From contig NC_092628.1 of assembly GCF_039555335.1 (NCBI RefSeq), forward strand, positions 96,297,782 through 96,361,781: a DNA stretch of 64,000 nt. The letters are read 5' to 3'. Position numbers and translations under genes: made by a program. The DNA comes from Amphiura filiformis. Its lineage: Eukaryota; Echinodermata; Ophiuroidea; Amphilepidida; Amphiuridae. The notes under the pieces are model-generated. The model saw only the letters and a program-made list of their open reading frames with translations. It did no database searches and had not been told where the DNA came from. Below are positions 54,201 through 64,000 of this stretch, piece after piece. Within the stretch, counting starts at the first letter, position 1, and every line of letters begins with the position of its first letter.

Positions 54201-56814
54201 ACGCTTGATGTTTAACATGACTCTGTAGCAAGATGTTGCAAAGGCATTGATCTTGTTTTCCATGTCCTTGGTGATTACCCATGACTCGCACCCGTACAGA
54301 AAGACAGTAACACAAGTTGTCTCAAACAGCTTGATTTTTGTTTCGACTGGCAGGGATGGGCTTCTCCAAAGGCGTTCCAGTTTCCAGAAAGCTGCCCAAG
54401 CTAGTGCTTTTCTTCTTTTTAGGTCTCCAGCACTAGAGCCCATCTTGGAACCCAAGTACTTGAAGTCTGTGACATGGTTGGTGGTACTACCATAGACTTC
54501 AAGTGCTGGTTGGGCGTTACAGTTTGCAGTCATATATCCTGTCTTAGGTGCGCTGATGACAAGGCCTAGATCTGCTGCTGCAGTCGCAGTCCTAGTAAGC
54601 TGCGACTGGGCCCGGGCTATGGAAGATTCCAACATGGCAATTATCATCAGCAAAATCCAGGTCATTCAGCATCCTAGCAGGATACCTGATTGACCGACGT
54701 GGGTAGGTAACAATTCCAGCGGCAATTCCAGAAATTGATTTCTTCTGAAGGTAGTCTACCAGGATAATGAACAGGAATGTTGCCAACACATCACCCTAAA
54801 GCACTCCAGTTGTTACTTGGAATGGCTCTGAGATACTTCCATCTACCATAACGGCACTATTGGAGTCCTTGTAGAGCACCTGGATGGAATTTACCACAAC
54901 CTTTGGTATTCCATAATGCCGCAGCACTGAAAACATGGCGGACCTGTTGATGGAGTCGAAGGCTTTTTTGAAGTCCACAAAAGTGACTGTCAAAGGAAGC
55001 TCGTAATCCTTGAAGCCTTCCATGATCCTCATCAAATGTGTATTTGCTGAGCACAGCTGCGACCTGATCTAAAGCCAGCCTGGTTGCTTCTCAGCGAAGG
55101 ATCAATGAGAGGTCGGATCCTGTTCAAAAGGATCTTGTTGTACACTTTTGCGGCAATGGACATAAGCGAAATACCACGGTAGTTTGTCATGAGAGAGAGG
55201 TCGCCTTTATTTGGTAGAGGAATGATTACATTTGTGATCCATTGACGTGGCGGTGTCAGCGTTGAAAATACTTCTATACAAAATTCGAGAATCATATCAA
55301 TCATGCTATCCCCTCCTCCCTGAAGTGCTTCACCAGTTATAGCACAGTCCAATGCTGATGCCTTGTTGGTCTTCACGGCTGCTATTGCTTCAACTACTTC
55401 ACGAGTTGGGGCTCAGTGATGATAGGAAGATCTTCAACAGCTGGTGCAGGAAGTTCTGAAGCTGCTGTGCCACTGTCGTCGTTAAGGAGTGAGCTAAAAT
55501 ATTCCTTCCATTTCTCAAGCAGTTCAAGGTCACTGGTTGGGGCTATTCCAGCCCTCTTTTTGACTTTCACCCTTTTCCTTGAGTTCTTCCCAGAAAGCGA
55601 GTGTATGATTTTCCAGGTGGTGGTGTAATTTCCCATCTCGTCGGCCGGCCAAGTCTTCCATCTGCTTATTGAGCTCCGGGGTGGATTTTCCACCCCCCCC
55701 CCCAAATCCCAGCTATGCCACTGAGAAGCTATTGGTCATTGGCGGAACCTCTCGTGTGCTTGTGTACTAGGATGGCTATAGAATTCCAATTAATGATACA
55801 GTATTACTAGAAACTCTGTTTAACAGTAGATTTGAATTTATTTCTTTTTAGGTAGGCTTCAAGAAGTTGTTCTGTGTTTTGCTTTCAATCGAAACATATC
55901 CAAACTTCTGGATACCAGTATCGGTCAGTCTCAATCCATTGGATGTCTGCATGGTATACGTGTTATCAGCTTAACATGGGTAGCTCTTGGACATACGATT
56001 ATATTCGGCGTGATGGCTGGAATAGGTTTGTGTGCACGAAGATTGCGAGAGTTTTTTTAGGGGGTCAGCCCGTTAAGCTCCGTTATTCTGAATGGCCGTT
56101 CGAAGGGGCATTATTCCGTAAATATTGGTATTGGTACGGGTTAAAAGGCTAGGGTAAGGGTCAATGCGGCTTAGGGCTACGGTTAGGGTTAGGTATAACC
56201 CTAAAGTATTAGGGTTATGCTTACAGAGTGGGGAAAATCCGGAATAACACTCCTCTTGCCCCATTCGAAATAACAACCCTTCGGAATAACAGGAAGTTAA
56301 TGGAACCGTTTTTAGGGTAGTTGCGTGATTATAACTTAAGTACGATATTGGTTTTGCTATTTTTCTTTGACTAACAACTCCTAATTGCAAGTGTGTCTAA
56401 CGTGATTATACTTTGTGTGTGAAATTAATTTACATTATCAAATTATATTTTACTAGCTGTCTTAAATGTTGGCATATGTTTAAATTCAGCCCAGAATTTC
56501 CCCAAAATAATATTGAAGTCACAAGTTTGATATCTATTTTTTCCTCTAGGAAACCCGTCGGAGCCATTTGAGAAGTTACTTCCCAGTTTCTTCTTTCAAG
56601 CTGTTAGCAATGCATACTCAGCAGTGGACACTTTCTTCTTCATGAGGTATGTTTTGTTGATGATGACGATGATGTATCATTATTGTCGTCGTTGTTGTCG
56701 TTATCATTTTATCGTAGTCGTCAACATCATTGGTCATCATCATCGTCGTTACTGTGTAGCCCTACTGATCATCATCGTCACTGATCATTATCATCATCTG
56801 TATTATATTATTAA

Positions 56815-56875
<61 letters not shown>

Positions 56876-59800
56876 TTAGTGGATTCCTGCTTTGCTATTT
56901 GACATTTACTCGGATGGCGAAATCCGACGGGAAAATTTCGTGGCCTATGTTTTACTTTCACCGGATATGGAGGTTTGTTGTATATTTTTAAACTGTCTTT
57001 CTTTCTCTGAACTCTCTTGTCGTAATGCACTATATTTTGCTGGACTGTAAGCTAATGTAGTCCAGCCTATAACATTATAATGTTGCGTACATTACTAACA
57101 ATTTGCTCTTGCACTCAGCGTGTTTATAGTCAGAGCAGATGTGCGGTACATAAATTGTTCGGAAACTTGCCCACTATAAACACTAGCCGTACGTATAAAC
57201 GGGTATTATGCTATCCGTCTCAATCGAAGGATATTGGCGCGAGAAATTTGCACGAAGATTAATTTTTGTACTATATTACCGGAAGTAGCAACCTCTTCAT
57301 GATGCGTTGGATGCGCGCAGTGCAGGACATTCAAAACTCTTCTAAACCTCATCTCATATCGAAAGGTTTGGCTACAAAAGATACTCTTATAAATGCATCT
57401 ATGCACAGTTTCCACCTCGACACACCTGAGTACACAAATTTGTCCAAGGTCAGAGAGTCTAGTAATCCATTGTCACTACACGGTTGAGTGCATAGCATCA
57501 TAAGAGCTGTGTGAGCTTCTAGCCGTGGCTTCTAGCTGGTGAATAGTGTAAAAAACGGTATCTGTGATCGGTTTTGTTAAAACCCCGATATTTTCCTTCA
57601 TCCAATCAGAAAAGTTTTTATATCGAACGAAAGCTAACACTTCCCGCTAAAAACATGTCTTCTTGTCAAAAAGGATACAATCTTTTCTTTTGTGATCCCT
57701 ATTACCACCTAGAGTCTGTCCCCTTAAGCTATCATGGCTGCCATTTCAATTGTTATACCATTCCGGTTACTTTAGGTTAAAGGTGTAACCAGATTTCACC
57801 CTCAAGTGACCCTCTAATAAGCACCCCTAATCAAATTTTGTTTTTCAATCCGAAACATGTGATTACTGCTGACATGCCCCATTGTCCAGCTATGGTACTT
57901 GGTATGCGAATCGTCCCGTTCGACCTATATTTTTCTGAGCTCACACATTGTTTTGTTAGTTTCTTTGCTTTGTTTCCAGAATAACTCCATTGTACGCATT
58001 TGTTATCCTCTTCATGATCTACCATCATCCATACTTCGGAGATGGACCTAAGTGGTATCAAGCTATCCACTTCGATTCACTTTGCGAACAGTATTGGTGG
58101 CGAAATCTTCTTTACATCAACACCTACTTCCCACAGGCAGATATGGTGTATGTTTTATGATTTGATTTCTTTAAGCCATACATTGACATTTTATAACCAT
58201 ACCAGTACCATACTGAATTTTCAATCCTTATGAGTGTATGGTTTTGACACACCATGAAATTCTTTAGAGTAATTGCAAAGATTTGTGCCAAGTCTACACG
58301 TTTTACAATAAGCAATGAACTTTTTAGACTGCGACAAGTCTGTTTTAGGCTGATTACATGTCTGTTCTTTTAAAAATATTTTTGGATGATTTTTTTTGTT
58401 TTTTTTTAAAAAATGGACTTATCGAGTCCATGTTGAAAAAAATATTGTGTTAAACCTTTTTAAGCCTAATAAAAATGCTTATGTTGACTCCTTTTATATC
58501 CTTTTAGTGCATGCAGTGGTCATGGTATTTGTCATGTGACATGCAATTTTTCATCATATCTCCATTGATTCTACTACCTTTATTCAGGTATTCGCCGTCG
58601 CAGTGACGTCATAATCGGATTATCTCCCATAGCAATAGATGAATAAAATTTTCGAATATACCGCCCTGCACTACAAGCAGGTTGTACTCATCACCTGTGT
58701 ATGTCTGCAAGCATAGATTGAATACAATACCGCTCTTTTCAAAGATACTTATCTTACAGGTGCGAGTGATCAGCATTTCTTTGACATCTATGATTCACTG
58801 CATAGGTACCGCGTGAACGTTGTAGTGCAGGGCTGTATTCAAAAATTGTATTCATTTGCTATGGTAGTTAATCCGATTATAACGTCACTTCGACGGCGAA
58901 TTGATAAAAAGTTTTAACTTTTCAAATTTATCTTTTCAAATAAATCATGAAAATAAATGATATGCATATAGGCATATGCTGATGATGATGACAATGATGA
59001 TGATAGCAGTAATATTCCACCGCCGAGAGCTGCTTTAAATGTTCAACATTATGTAATTGGTGGACATGGTAGTTGGTTTGTCGGTTAGAATCGTCGTCTT
59101 CTACTGACCTGCAGCAATGTCATGTAAATGCCGTATACCTGTATCAAGGTATTCTTTATATCATGTAATGAGTGAAAAGATAATAATAGTTATAATAAAT
59201 CTATCGATCGTGATGCTACAGAAGATGATTCAAGTTTTGACTTTACACACAGGTCTCGAAACGCTGGTATACTCGTTGCTTCTGTCATGCTCTTAGCTAG
59301 CTTGGTGGTAACAGGTTCTTTGATTGGCAAGAATCACCTGACAACAAATGGATATGGTTCAATCTTAGGAGCTGATATTGGCTTGTAAGTGGTACTAGTG
59401 ATCGACACAAAAAGTACTACCAAAAGTTTTGTATTACAGTTAATCAGTCAAAAGTTTTCCCTTTATTCCTCATAAAACAGGAAACTTTGAGGACGTAATA
59501 ATAATGTGCCTTTTGTAATTTTATGGAAAAGGACACTCTGAGGGGTTGTCAGACTGAGAAATCGTAAAATATGAAAAGTATCCGTGTCGAATACAGATTT
59601 GATCAAAATGATACTATACAGCAACACATCAAATTTTAACAAGCAGGGTTTCATATGAAAAGTAATTTAAAAATAATATCCTCAGGTAAAATAACAAAAC
59701 AAATAAATGGAGTAACATATTATTATTAGTAGTAGTATTATTTAACATGAATAAACCATGTTGATTTGATCGTTTTTCTGCTAAATGTGCCTAAATTATC

Positions 59801-62800
59801 ACATCCCAAATTGTCTCTCTAATTCACAGATCCATTAACGGTTATTCAAAGAATTACTTGGAATTGGTATACATCCAACCATACACACGAATTCCTGCTT
59901 TCTTAATAGGAATGATCATGGGTTACATTATGTTCAGGCAAATAAGTGAACATCAACGTATACGCCTTTCTTCCGTAAGTGAAATATCGACTTATTCAAG
60001 GCAAATACCCCGATTCTTTAAAGTCTGTCCTCAGATGCGACACTTTTCTTTGTTATTATGTATACGAGTGCCTGTGATAACCGTGTTCTGATGTTAGACA
60101 GATTTTTACCGTACCACACTAGCCTAGGGGTTCCCAATATGTTTAAAGCATGCAACATTTAAAGCCACAACTAACATTTCCATAGGAAATGTATGATTTC
60201 TTTTCCACACAATATTAGTTTTCACTGTCAGATATGTCCCTGTTTCCGAACTGAGGCAAAAAAAAAGAAAGAAAAAAAAAAGAAAGAAAAGCAAATCGCT
60301 ATTTTTATACCAGCGGATAATGTCGGTTAAATGCGTATCACTCGGTCGAACGTGAATGTCGTCGGTTCTTTTGATGTGTTACGACCTTCCCGCACGCCAT
60401 GTACGTAAAGTGTGATTGAGATCAAATTTTGAAGCTAGCACATGTCCGAGCACAGCTACCTTTTTTCCAGAGCAAAAACGTCATGCATATTTGATTCTGT
60501 GCATATTCATTGGGGACAACTGAAATGTTTTAAGGACAAGCAAAATCTTAGGTTGTCTTTATGACAACCTTCAAATTGTTCCTTATTTTGGACAGTAACA
60601 GTAACATCGCGTACGCGTTCGATTTCGATCGTAATAATCTCAGGAACTCTCTGAACAAGTCTGAACTTTTCATAACTGTTTTATTTTTATTTCTCACCTA
60701 TATTCAGATAGTTGTGTCTGGCGGATGGGCTTTAGCATTTGCAGTAGGTATAAGCGTCATATATGGAACTTACACCAGCTATGGCGATGTGTCTATGTTC
60801 GAAAGTGTATGGAGCAATGCCGTCAATGTCCTGTATGGAACTTTCAGCAGATTGGGATGGTCACTGGTCTTGTCATGGGTCGTATTCGCTTGCTATTACG
60901 GCTATGGAGGTATGATACAGGGTGTTTGCTAAACATCTTTTTTTTCACAATCATGTCTTTTTTGTCTTTTACATAGATTTAGCCTCAGTCTAAGAAACAA
61001 GCTTGAACATACCCCTCAGATAATTTTACTCCTGAGTTTGGGTCAAAGTTCCATAATGTGTCTTGAGTTGATCATGATCATAGATTTCTTGACCAGCTAT
61101 CGAAAAATTGATTTAGTCTCTGATAATGTAACCATTTTCCCAGTTCACGAATCGCCCCTGAATAAGCCTCAAATATCCGTGTGCGGCACACTTTTGTACG
61201 GCACAATAAAAAGATTACTGAAAGATAATGAGCATCTTATGATGATAAGACAAATGAGCAACAAATGGGTATTGGAGTTTGAACATAATTTAACGCTTTA
61301 ACTTTTAATGGAAACATTCAAAAGTATTTCTGTATTATTTAATTTATTTCAGGTTGGATCAATGACTTTCTGTGTTGGTCATTCTGGATACCATTGAGTA
61401 GGTTGACTTACTCAGCGTATCTCGTACATGGTCTGGTTATACAAACATTATCAAGCATATCCATCTTCATATCATGTATCTATTTCATTTATTTCAGGTT
61501 GGATCAATGACTTTCTGTGTTGGTCATTCTGGATACCATTGAGTAGGTTGACTTACTCAGCGTATCTCATACATGGTGTGGTTATACAAACATATTATCA
61601 AGCATATCCATCTTCATATCATGTATCTATTTCATTTATTTCAGGTTGGATCAATGACTTTCTGTGTTGGTCATTCTGGATACCATTGAGTAGGTTGACT
61701 TACTCAGCGTATCTCGTACATGGTCTGGTTATACAAACATATTATCAAGCATATCCATCTTCATATCATGTATCTATTTCATTTATTTCAGGTTGGATCA
61801 ATGACTTTCTGTGTTGGTCATTCTGGATACCATTGAGTAGGTTGACTTACTCAGCGTATCTCGTACATGGTCTGGTTATACAAACCTATTACCAAGCATA
61901 TCCAGCAACAGGTTATATGACAGTCATGTCATCCGTAAGTAACACAATTCCTCTCAATTACAGGCACATCTCACCAATAGCCTTTCTTCTGTTTTCATAG
62001 AAACAAATACACATACACCCACTCACCCCCCCCTCCACAGAACGATAACTGCTTCATACACACCTGACATCGAATAATGCAACCCAGTCAATGACGTAAT
62101 GTCATAGGGGCACGTGCCCCCAATCGGAGACAAATTCCATATAATAAATACCGAAAAAGACCGGTGCCCCTCATCAATCAGACCCAGTTCCGGTGCCATC
62201 CGCCCTAAGCAGCTCCCTCCACACACCCACCAAGCACACCCCCGTCACAAACGCAAACAGTCACACACTCCACACTGTCTGCATTTGAATGGTAGTTTCT
62301 CATGTATGTGTCCCCGCTTGGGGCGGTTACAAGTGCCCACACAATACCCACACAAACACATTGAAAACATTATGATCTCTCAGTACTTGAAGCGAAAACA
62401 CATCGCCGACGTATCGCACACTCAATGCCCAATGAACACTAGCCCTACTATAGGGCCTTTTAAACACACTATATCCGAGAACCGCTAAAACCCACTAACC
62501 GTTGGGGAATACAATGTAGCAGTCACAGGGTTTAACAGTTCTCTGAATATAGCCAGGTTCAACATGGTTTTGGATCACCACAGTCAAAAGGCCCTATACT
62601 AGTAGGGCTAATGAACACTTTCCATTTCTTTCAAGCAAAATTAGTCTGAAGTAAGCCCACGTCAATTTTGGGATTCTTACATTAACCATTTAAGCGTATT
62701 CAAAGCTCCACATTAGTGGAAACCTCATGTCAATACGACCTTTGGTTACAAGGTTGCAACAATTTCAACACCAGTACATCATTGTACATTAAAGAATTTA

Positions 62801-63435
62801 AAGTTTAAAGTTAGAGTACTTTAATTGAGTTATTTTTAGCACACCTAAAATACAGGTAAAGACATACTTATTAAACTTAGTAACTTTGGCTTAAGATATG
62901 GCTACGAAATCTGGCACAACAAAACGCTAAATCCGCGCTTCTTTTGAAATAATTTCACGATTTTTGACATTATTTATTATCGAAGTTGGATGGGGGTCAA
63001 AAAACATTTTCCCTTCGGAAGAAGAATGTTTTTCCATCCATTTTTGCAAAAAAAGGTCAATTTTGATTTCCCACTCCTACACACATTGTTTGGCCCATAT
63101 CTCAAAACTAGGATTGTCGCGTTCCGACTGAGTTTGGCTTGATCGCATATACATGATACAGTTTGACTGAATAAGTGTATTTCCCCCTACATTGAATGAT
63201 TATCTAGGTACCCAAATCCTCCCCGGACGATTGAAAACGGACATGCATGTTGCATTAAGCCATATATTTTTTATTCCAGTGCTATATCTTTTGTGGCTGT
63301 TTGATGATTTCTTATGCCGCTGCAGCTTTATTCTCCATAGCTGTTGAATACCCATGCGCAGGATTGGAAAAACTGATGTTAGGACATGATGTCCAATGTA
63401 ACAAAGACGAAGACAAGTCTGATGTTAGGACATGA
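48237..63435 (+). CDS. Gene B: NRF-6-like membrane acyltransferase, 15 coding exons, 684 aa
   Basis: Coding exons: 48,237-48,306; 50,048-50,199; 51,504-51,585; 52,880-52,994; 53,316-53,563; 55,852-56,025; 56,550-56,646; 56,880-56,972; 57,980-58,145; 58,508-58,587; 59,253-59,384; 59,830-59,974; 60,708-60,909; 61,792-61,934; 63,280-63,435 (TGA). Number and phases match gene A exon by exon, so the two arose by tandem duplication. The NRF domain (ALDAFGKVPAGVLAGNF, YGVCVPDVCS), the linker helix and the Acyltransferase-3 domain with the conserved CLHGIRVISLTWVALGH are all kept. No stop interrupts the chosen exons. Two oddities: exon 14 is the last of four tandem copies, three of them usable in frame, and the final exon holds a 46-bp tandem duplication that gives a new C-terminus. 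As in gene A, no signal peptide is coded in exon 1. Function by family: multi-pass membrane acyl transfer or lipid handling; substrate unknown. Confidence 0.9.
48307..50047 (+). other. Intron 1 of gene B
   Basis: No gene is seen. A G-rich stretch lies at 48,595-48,760. A tandem duplication is listed separately. The rest is unrecognised. Confidence 0.45.
49598..49790. repeat. Two-unit tandem duplication, period about 97 bp
   Basis: The unit containing GGTCAAAATGGCAACAATC and GTATTTTGTCTATAAGGTGC occurs at about 49,598 and 49,695 with few differences; the T-run length varies. Confidence 0.85.
50690..51440. repeat. Palindromic repeat cluster based on CACATACGATAGTGT
   Basis: GCCACATACGATAGTGTTGC and inverse forms occur at about 50,695, 50,740, 50,785 and 50,800, and again at about 51,190, 51,228 and 51,415. 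They form several hairpins. It is probably a MITE with long complex ends, in intron 2 of gene B. Confidence 0.6.
51586..52879 (+). other. Intron 3 of gene B
   Basis: No recognisable element or coding domain. The overlapping short frames at 51,928-52,210 have no family resemblance. Confidence 0.45.
53056..53099. repeat. GC-rich CCGC/CCCG microsatellite
   Basis: Repeated CCGCCCGC-type tetramers lie shortly after the exon 4 donor of gene B, in an otherwise AT-rich intron. Confidence 0.7.
53945..55705 (-). pseudogene. RTE-like LINE, 5'-truncated and broken, in intron 5 of gene B
   Basis: Minus-strand pieces give, in order, the RT core motifs: a linker with LLEKWKEYFSSLL; PNKGDLSLMTNYRGISLMS; VDFKKAFDSINR (catalytic Asp); TGVL with an in-frame stop where QGDVLA should continue; DLDFADDN (catalytic Asp pair); a KYLGSKMGS motif; and the typical C-terminal HGMRKPGRPRT...DRNSWRKLV. 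At least four frame changes or stops separate them. The endonuclease is missing. The insert is antisense to gene B. Confidence 0.85.
56080..56293. mobile_element. MITE with CCGTTATTCTGAA / TTCGGAATAACAGG ends
   Basis: The imperfect inverted arms contain further GTTATTCCG-type repeats. The centre has a GGTTAGGGTTAGG stretch that looks telomeric but is only two units long. It lies in intron 6 of gene B. Confidence 0.6.
56809..56876. repeat. (TTA)n microsatellite serving as polypyrimidine-poor acceptor region
   Basis: A TTA run ends four bases before the exon 8 acceptor (TTTTAG, exon start 56,880) of gene B. The branch and pyrimidine tract of this intron are therefore replaced by TTA repeats. 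Confidence 0.8.
56973..57979 (+). other. Intron 8 of gene B
   Basis: No element or coding domain is recognised. Confidence 0.45.
58590..58901. mobile_element. MITE with ATTCGCCGTCG ends, inserted at the exon 10 donor of gene B
   Basis: The arm ATTCGCCGTCG...TGACGT...TAATCGGATTA is inverted at the right end (TAATCCGATTATAACGTCAC, CGACGGCGAAT). A related partial copy lies at 41,466-41,671. The left end starts two bases after the last base of exon 10, so intron positions +3 onward are transposon sequence. Confidence 0.8.
59385..60707 (+). other. Introns 11 and 12 of gene B
   Basis: Unlike intron 11 of gene A, no minisatellite is present after exon 11. Intron 12 holds an A/G-rich tract at 60,256-60,292. 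The frame that opens at 60,561 simply runs into exon 13. Confidence 0.5.
61353..61934 (+). repeat. Four-unit tandem array of exon 14 plus its 3' splice site, gene B
   Basis: Units start at 61,353, 61,498, 61,645 and 61,792, each after a TTTCAG acceptor. The first is 145 bp, the next two are 147 bp, and the fourth is exon 14 proper (143 bp to donor GTAAGT at 61,935). Units 2 and 3 lack a clear donor and are open through the acceptor sequence into the next unit (147 = 49 codons). Unit 1 has a 2-bp loss that throws it out of frame. Acceptor use at 61,498, 61,645 or 61,792 therefore gives in-frame products with three, two or one copy of the segment GWINDFLCWSFWIPLSRLTY and following. Confidence 0.92.
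61935..63279 (+). other. Intron 14 of gene B
   Basis: No coding domain. GCCCTACTATAGGGCC at about 62,447 and an inverse-like GGCCCTATACTAGTAGGGC at about 62,588 may mark a small MITE. CACA-rich sequence lies near 62,010-62,260. Confidence 0.45.
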
Positions 63436-63464
63436 TGTCCAATGTAACAAAGACGAAGACAAGT
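63373..63464 (+). repeat. 46-bp perfect tandem duplication in the last exon of gene B
   Basis: The 46-bp unit beginning CTGATGTTAGGACATGATGT at 63,373-63,418 is repeated exactly at 63,419-63,464. Since 46 is not a multiple of three, the second copy is read in another frame and stops at TGA 63,433-63,435. Without the duplication the frame would end at TAA 63,494-63,496. Confidence 0.95.
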
Positions 63465-64000
63465 CACAGAAGAGTGGTGTAACAACGATGACATAAATCT
63501 GTTTCAAGTTGCATTTTACTTCATCAGTTTCGAGCTATTTCTGTCGACCATCTTGACGATTTCAGTGCAGCAGATTCCCAGAGCGTAGTTTAGACATAGT
63601 TAATACATCCTTGCTTGTGTAATTGGTCCTTTTTTTTAAATAACAAAACGCACTTTGGTCCTCGTTTGAACGATATACCCGTATGTTTAAGCAAAATGCA
63701 CAAGGCCCTCTTGATCACTATATAATTAGCCTGGCATAAATAAGGACAGAATTATAATTCGAAGTAATAATAAAAGTAAATATAAAAGTGAATTCCATCA
63801 AAGTCTCATCGTTTCTTGGTTCACCTTTTCAATACTCAATACTAAACCCAGAAAGTATCGAAACGATTATAGATAGTCAGATATATCGGGAACTGAAATA
63901 TATAGCAAACACTTATTTAATGTATATAAAGCGCAGCTGTCTCCTGTGCATTTTGATACCTCTACGATATCATTTGGTCGAGTTATGGACGCTTGAGTGG
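63436..64000 (+). other. 3' flank of gene B
   Basis: No further gene is recognised. AATAAA at 63,769-63,774 is a plausible polyadenylation signal for gene B, about 330 bases after the stop. Confidence 0.45.

Noticed and set aside
56170-56200. Telomeric repeat
   Set aside because: Only about two TTAGGG units, inside a MITE with inverted ends.
61428-62000. 190-residue open frame as an independent gene
   Set aside because: It is the read-through of the exon 14 array of gene B, in frame with it, not a separate gene.

Overview
The window looks like nuclear DNA of a marine invertebrate, most likely an ambulacrarian or other basal deuterostome. The reasons are spliced animal-type genes with GT-AG introns, a tandem pair of nose-resistant-to-fluoxetine (NRF-6-like) membrane acyltransferase genes, frequent TAGGCCTA motifs, Penelope-like elements, a PHD-finger LINE with a 2A-like leader, and a THAP/YqaJ (ISL2EU-like) DNA transposon. 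The species cannot be named from sequence alone.

Layout. 1-9,400: no host gene; repeats, including a TTAA-flanked fold-back element (3,286-8,713) whose centre holds a hAT-like element (3,471-4,834) and whose right arm holds a nearly full-length LINE (5,177-8,630, minus). 9,411-19,503: one large, decayed ISL2EU-like DNA transposon with two converging genes, a THAP-DDE transposase (plus) and a SWIM-YqaJ-PHD nuclease-like gene (minus), plus several small MITEs. 19,531-20,892: a palindrome-rich repeat carrying five near-consensus DR1 nuclear-receptor motifs just upstream of gene A. 21,191-40,808: gene A, 15 coding exons, 688 aa. 40,809-48,236: intergenic satellite and MITE cluster. 48,237-63,435: gene B, 15 coding exons, 684 aa. 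63,436-64,000: 3' flank.

Genes A and B have identical exon number and intron phases and code for an N-terminal Cys-rich NRF domain, one linker transmembrane helix and an Acyltransferase-3 domain. Their introns have diverged and hold different transposons: two Penelope-like elements and a TTAA element in A, an RTE-like LINE and several MITEs in B.

The most unusual signal is that both genes carry tandem arrays that have captured a splice boundary. In gene A the last 50 bases of exon 11 plus the first 10 intron bases (including the 5' splice site) are amplified into 22 near-identical 60-bp units (34,561-35,879). In gene B exon 14 plus its upstream 3' splice site is repeated four times (61,353-61,934). 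The last three units are in frame, so acceptor choice could give proteins with one, two or three copies of a 49-residue membrane segment. Gene B's last exon also has a 46-bp tandem duplication that changes its C-terminus.
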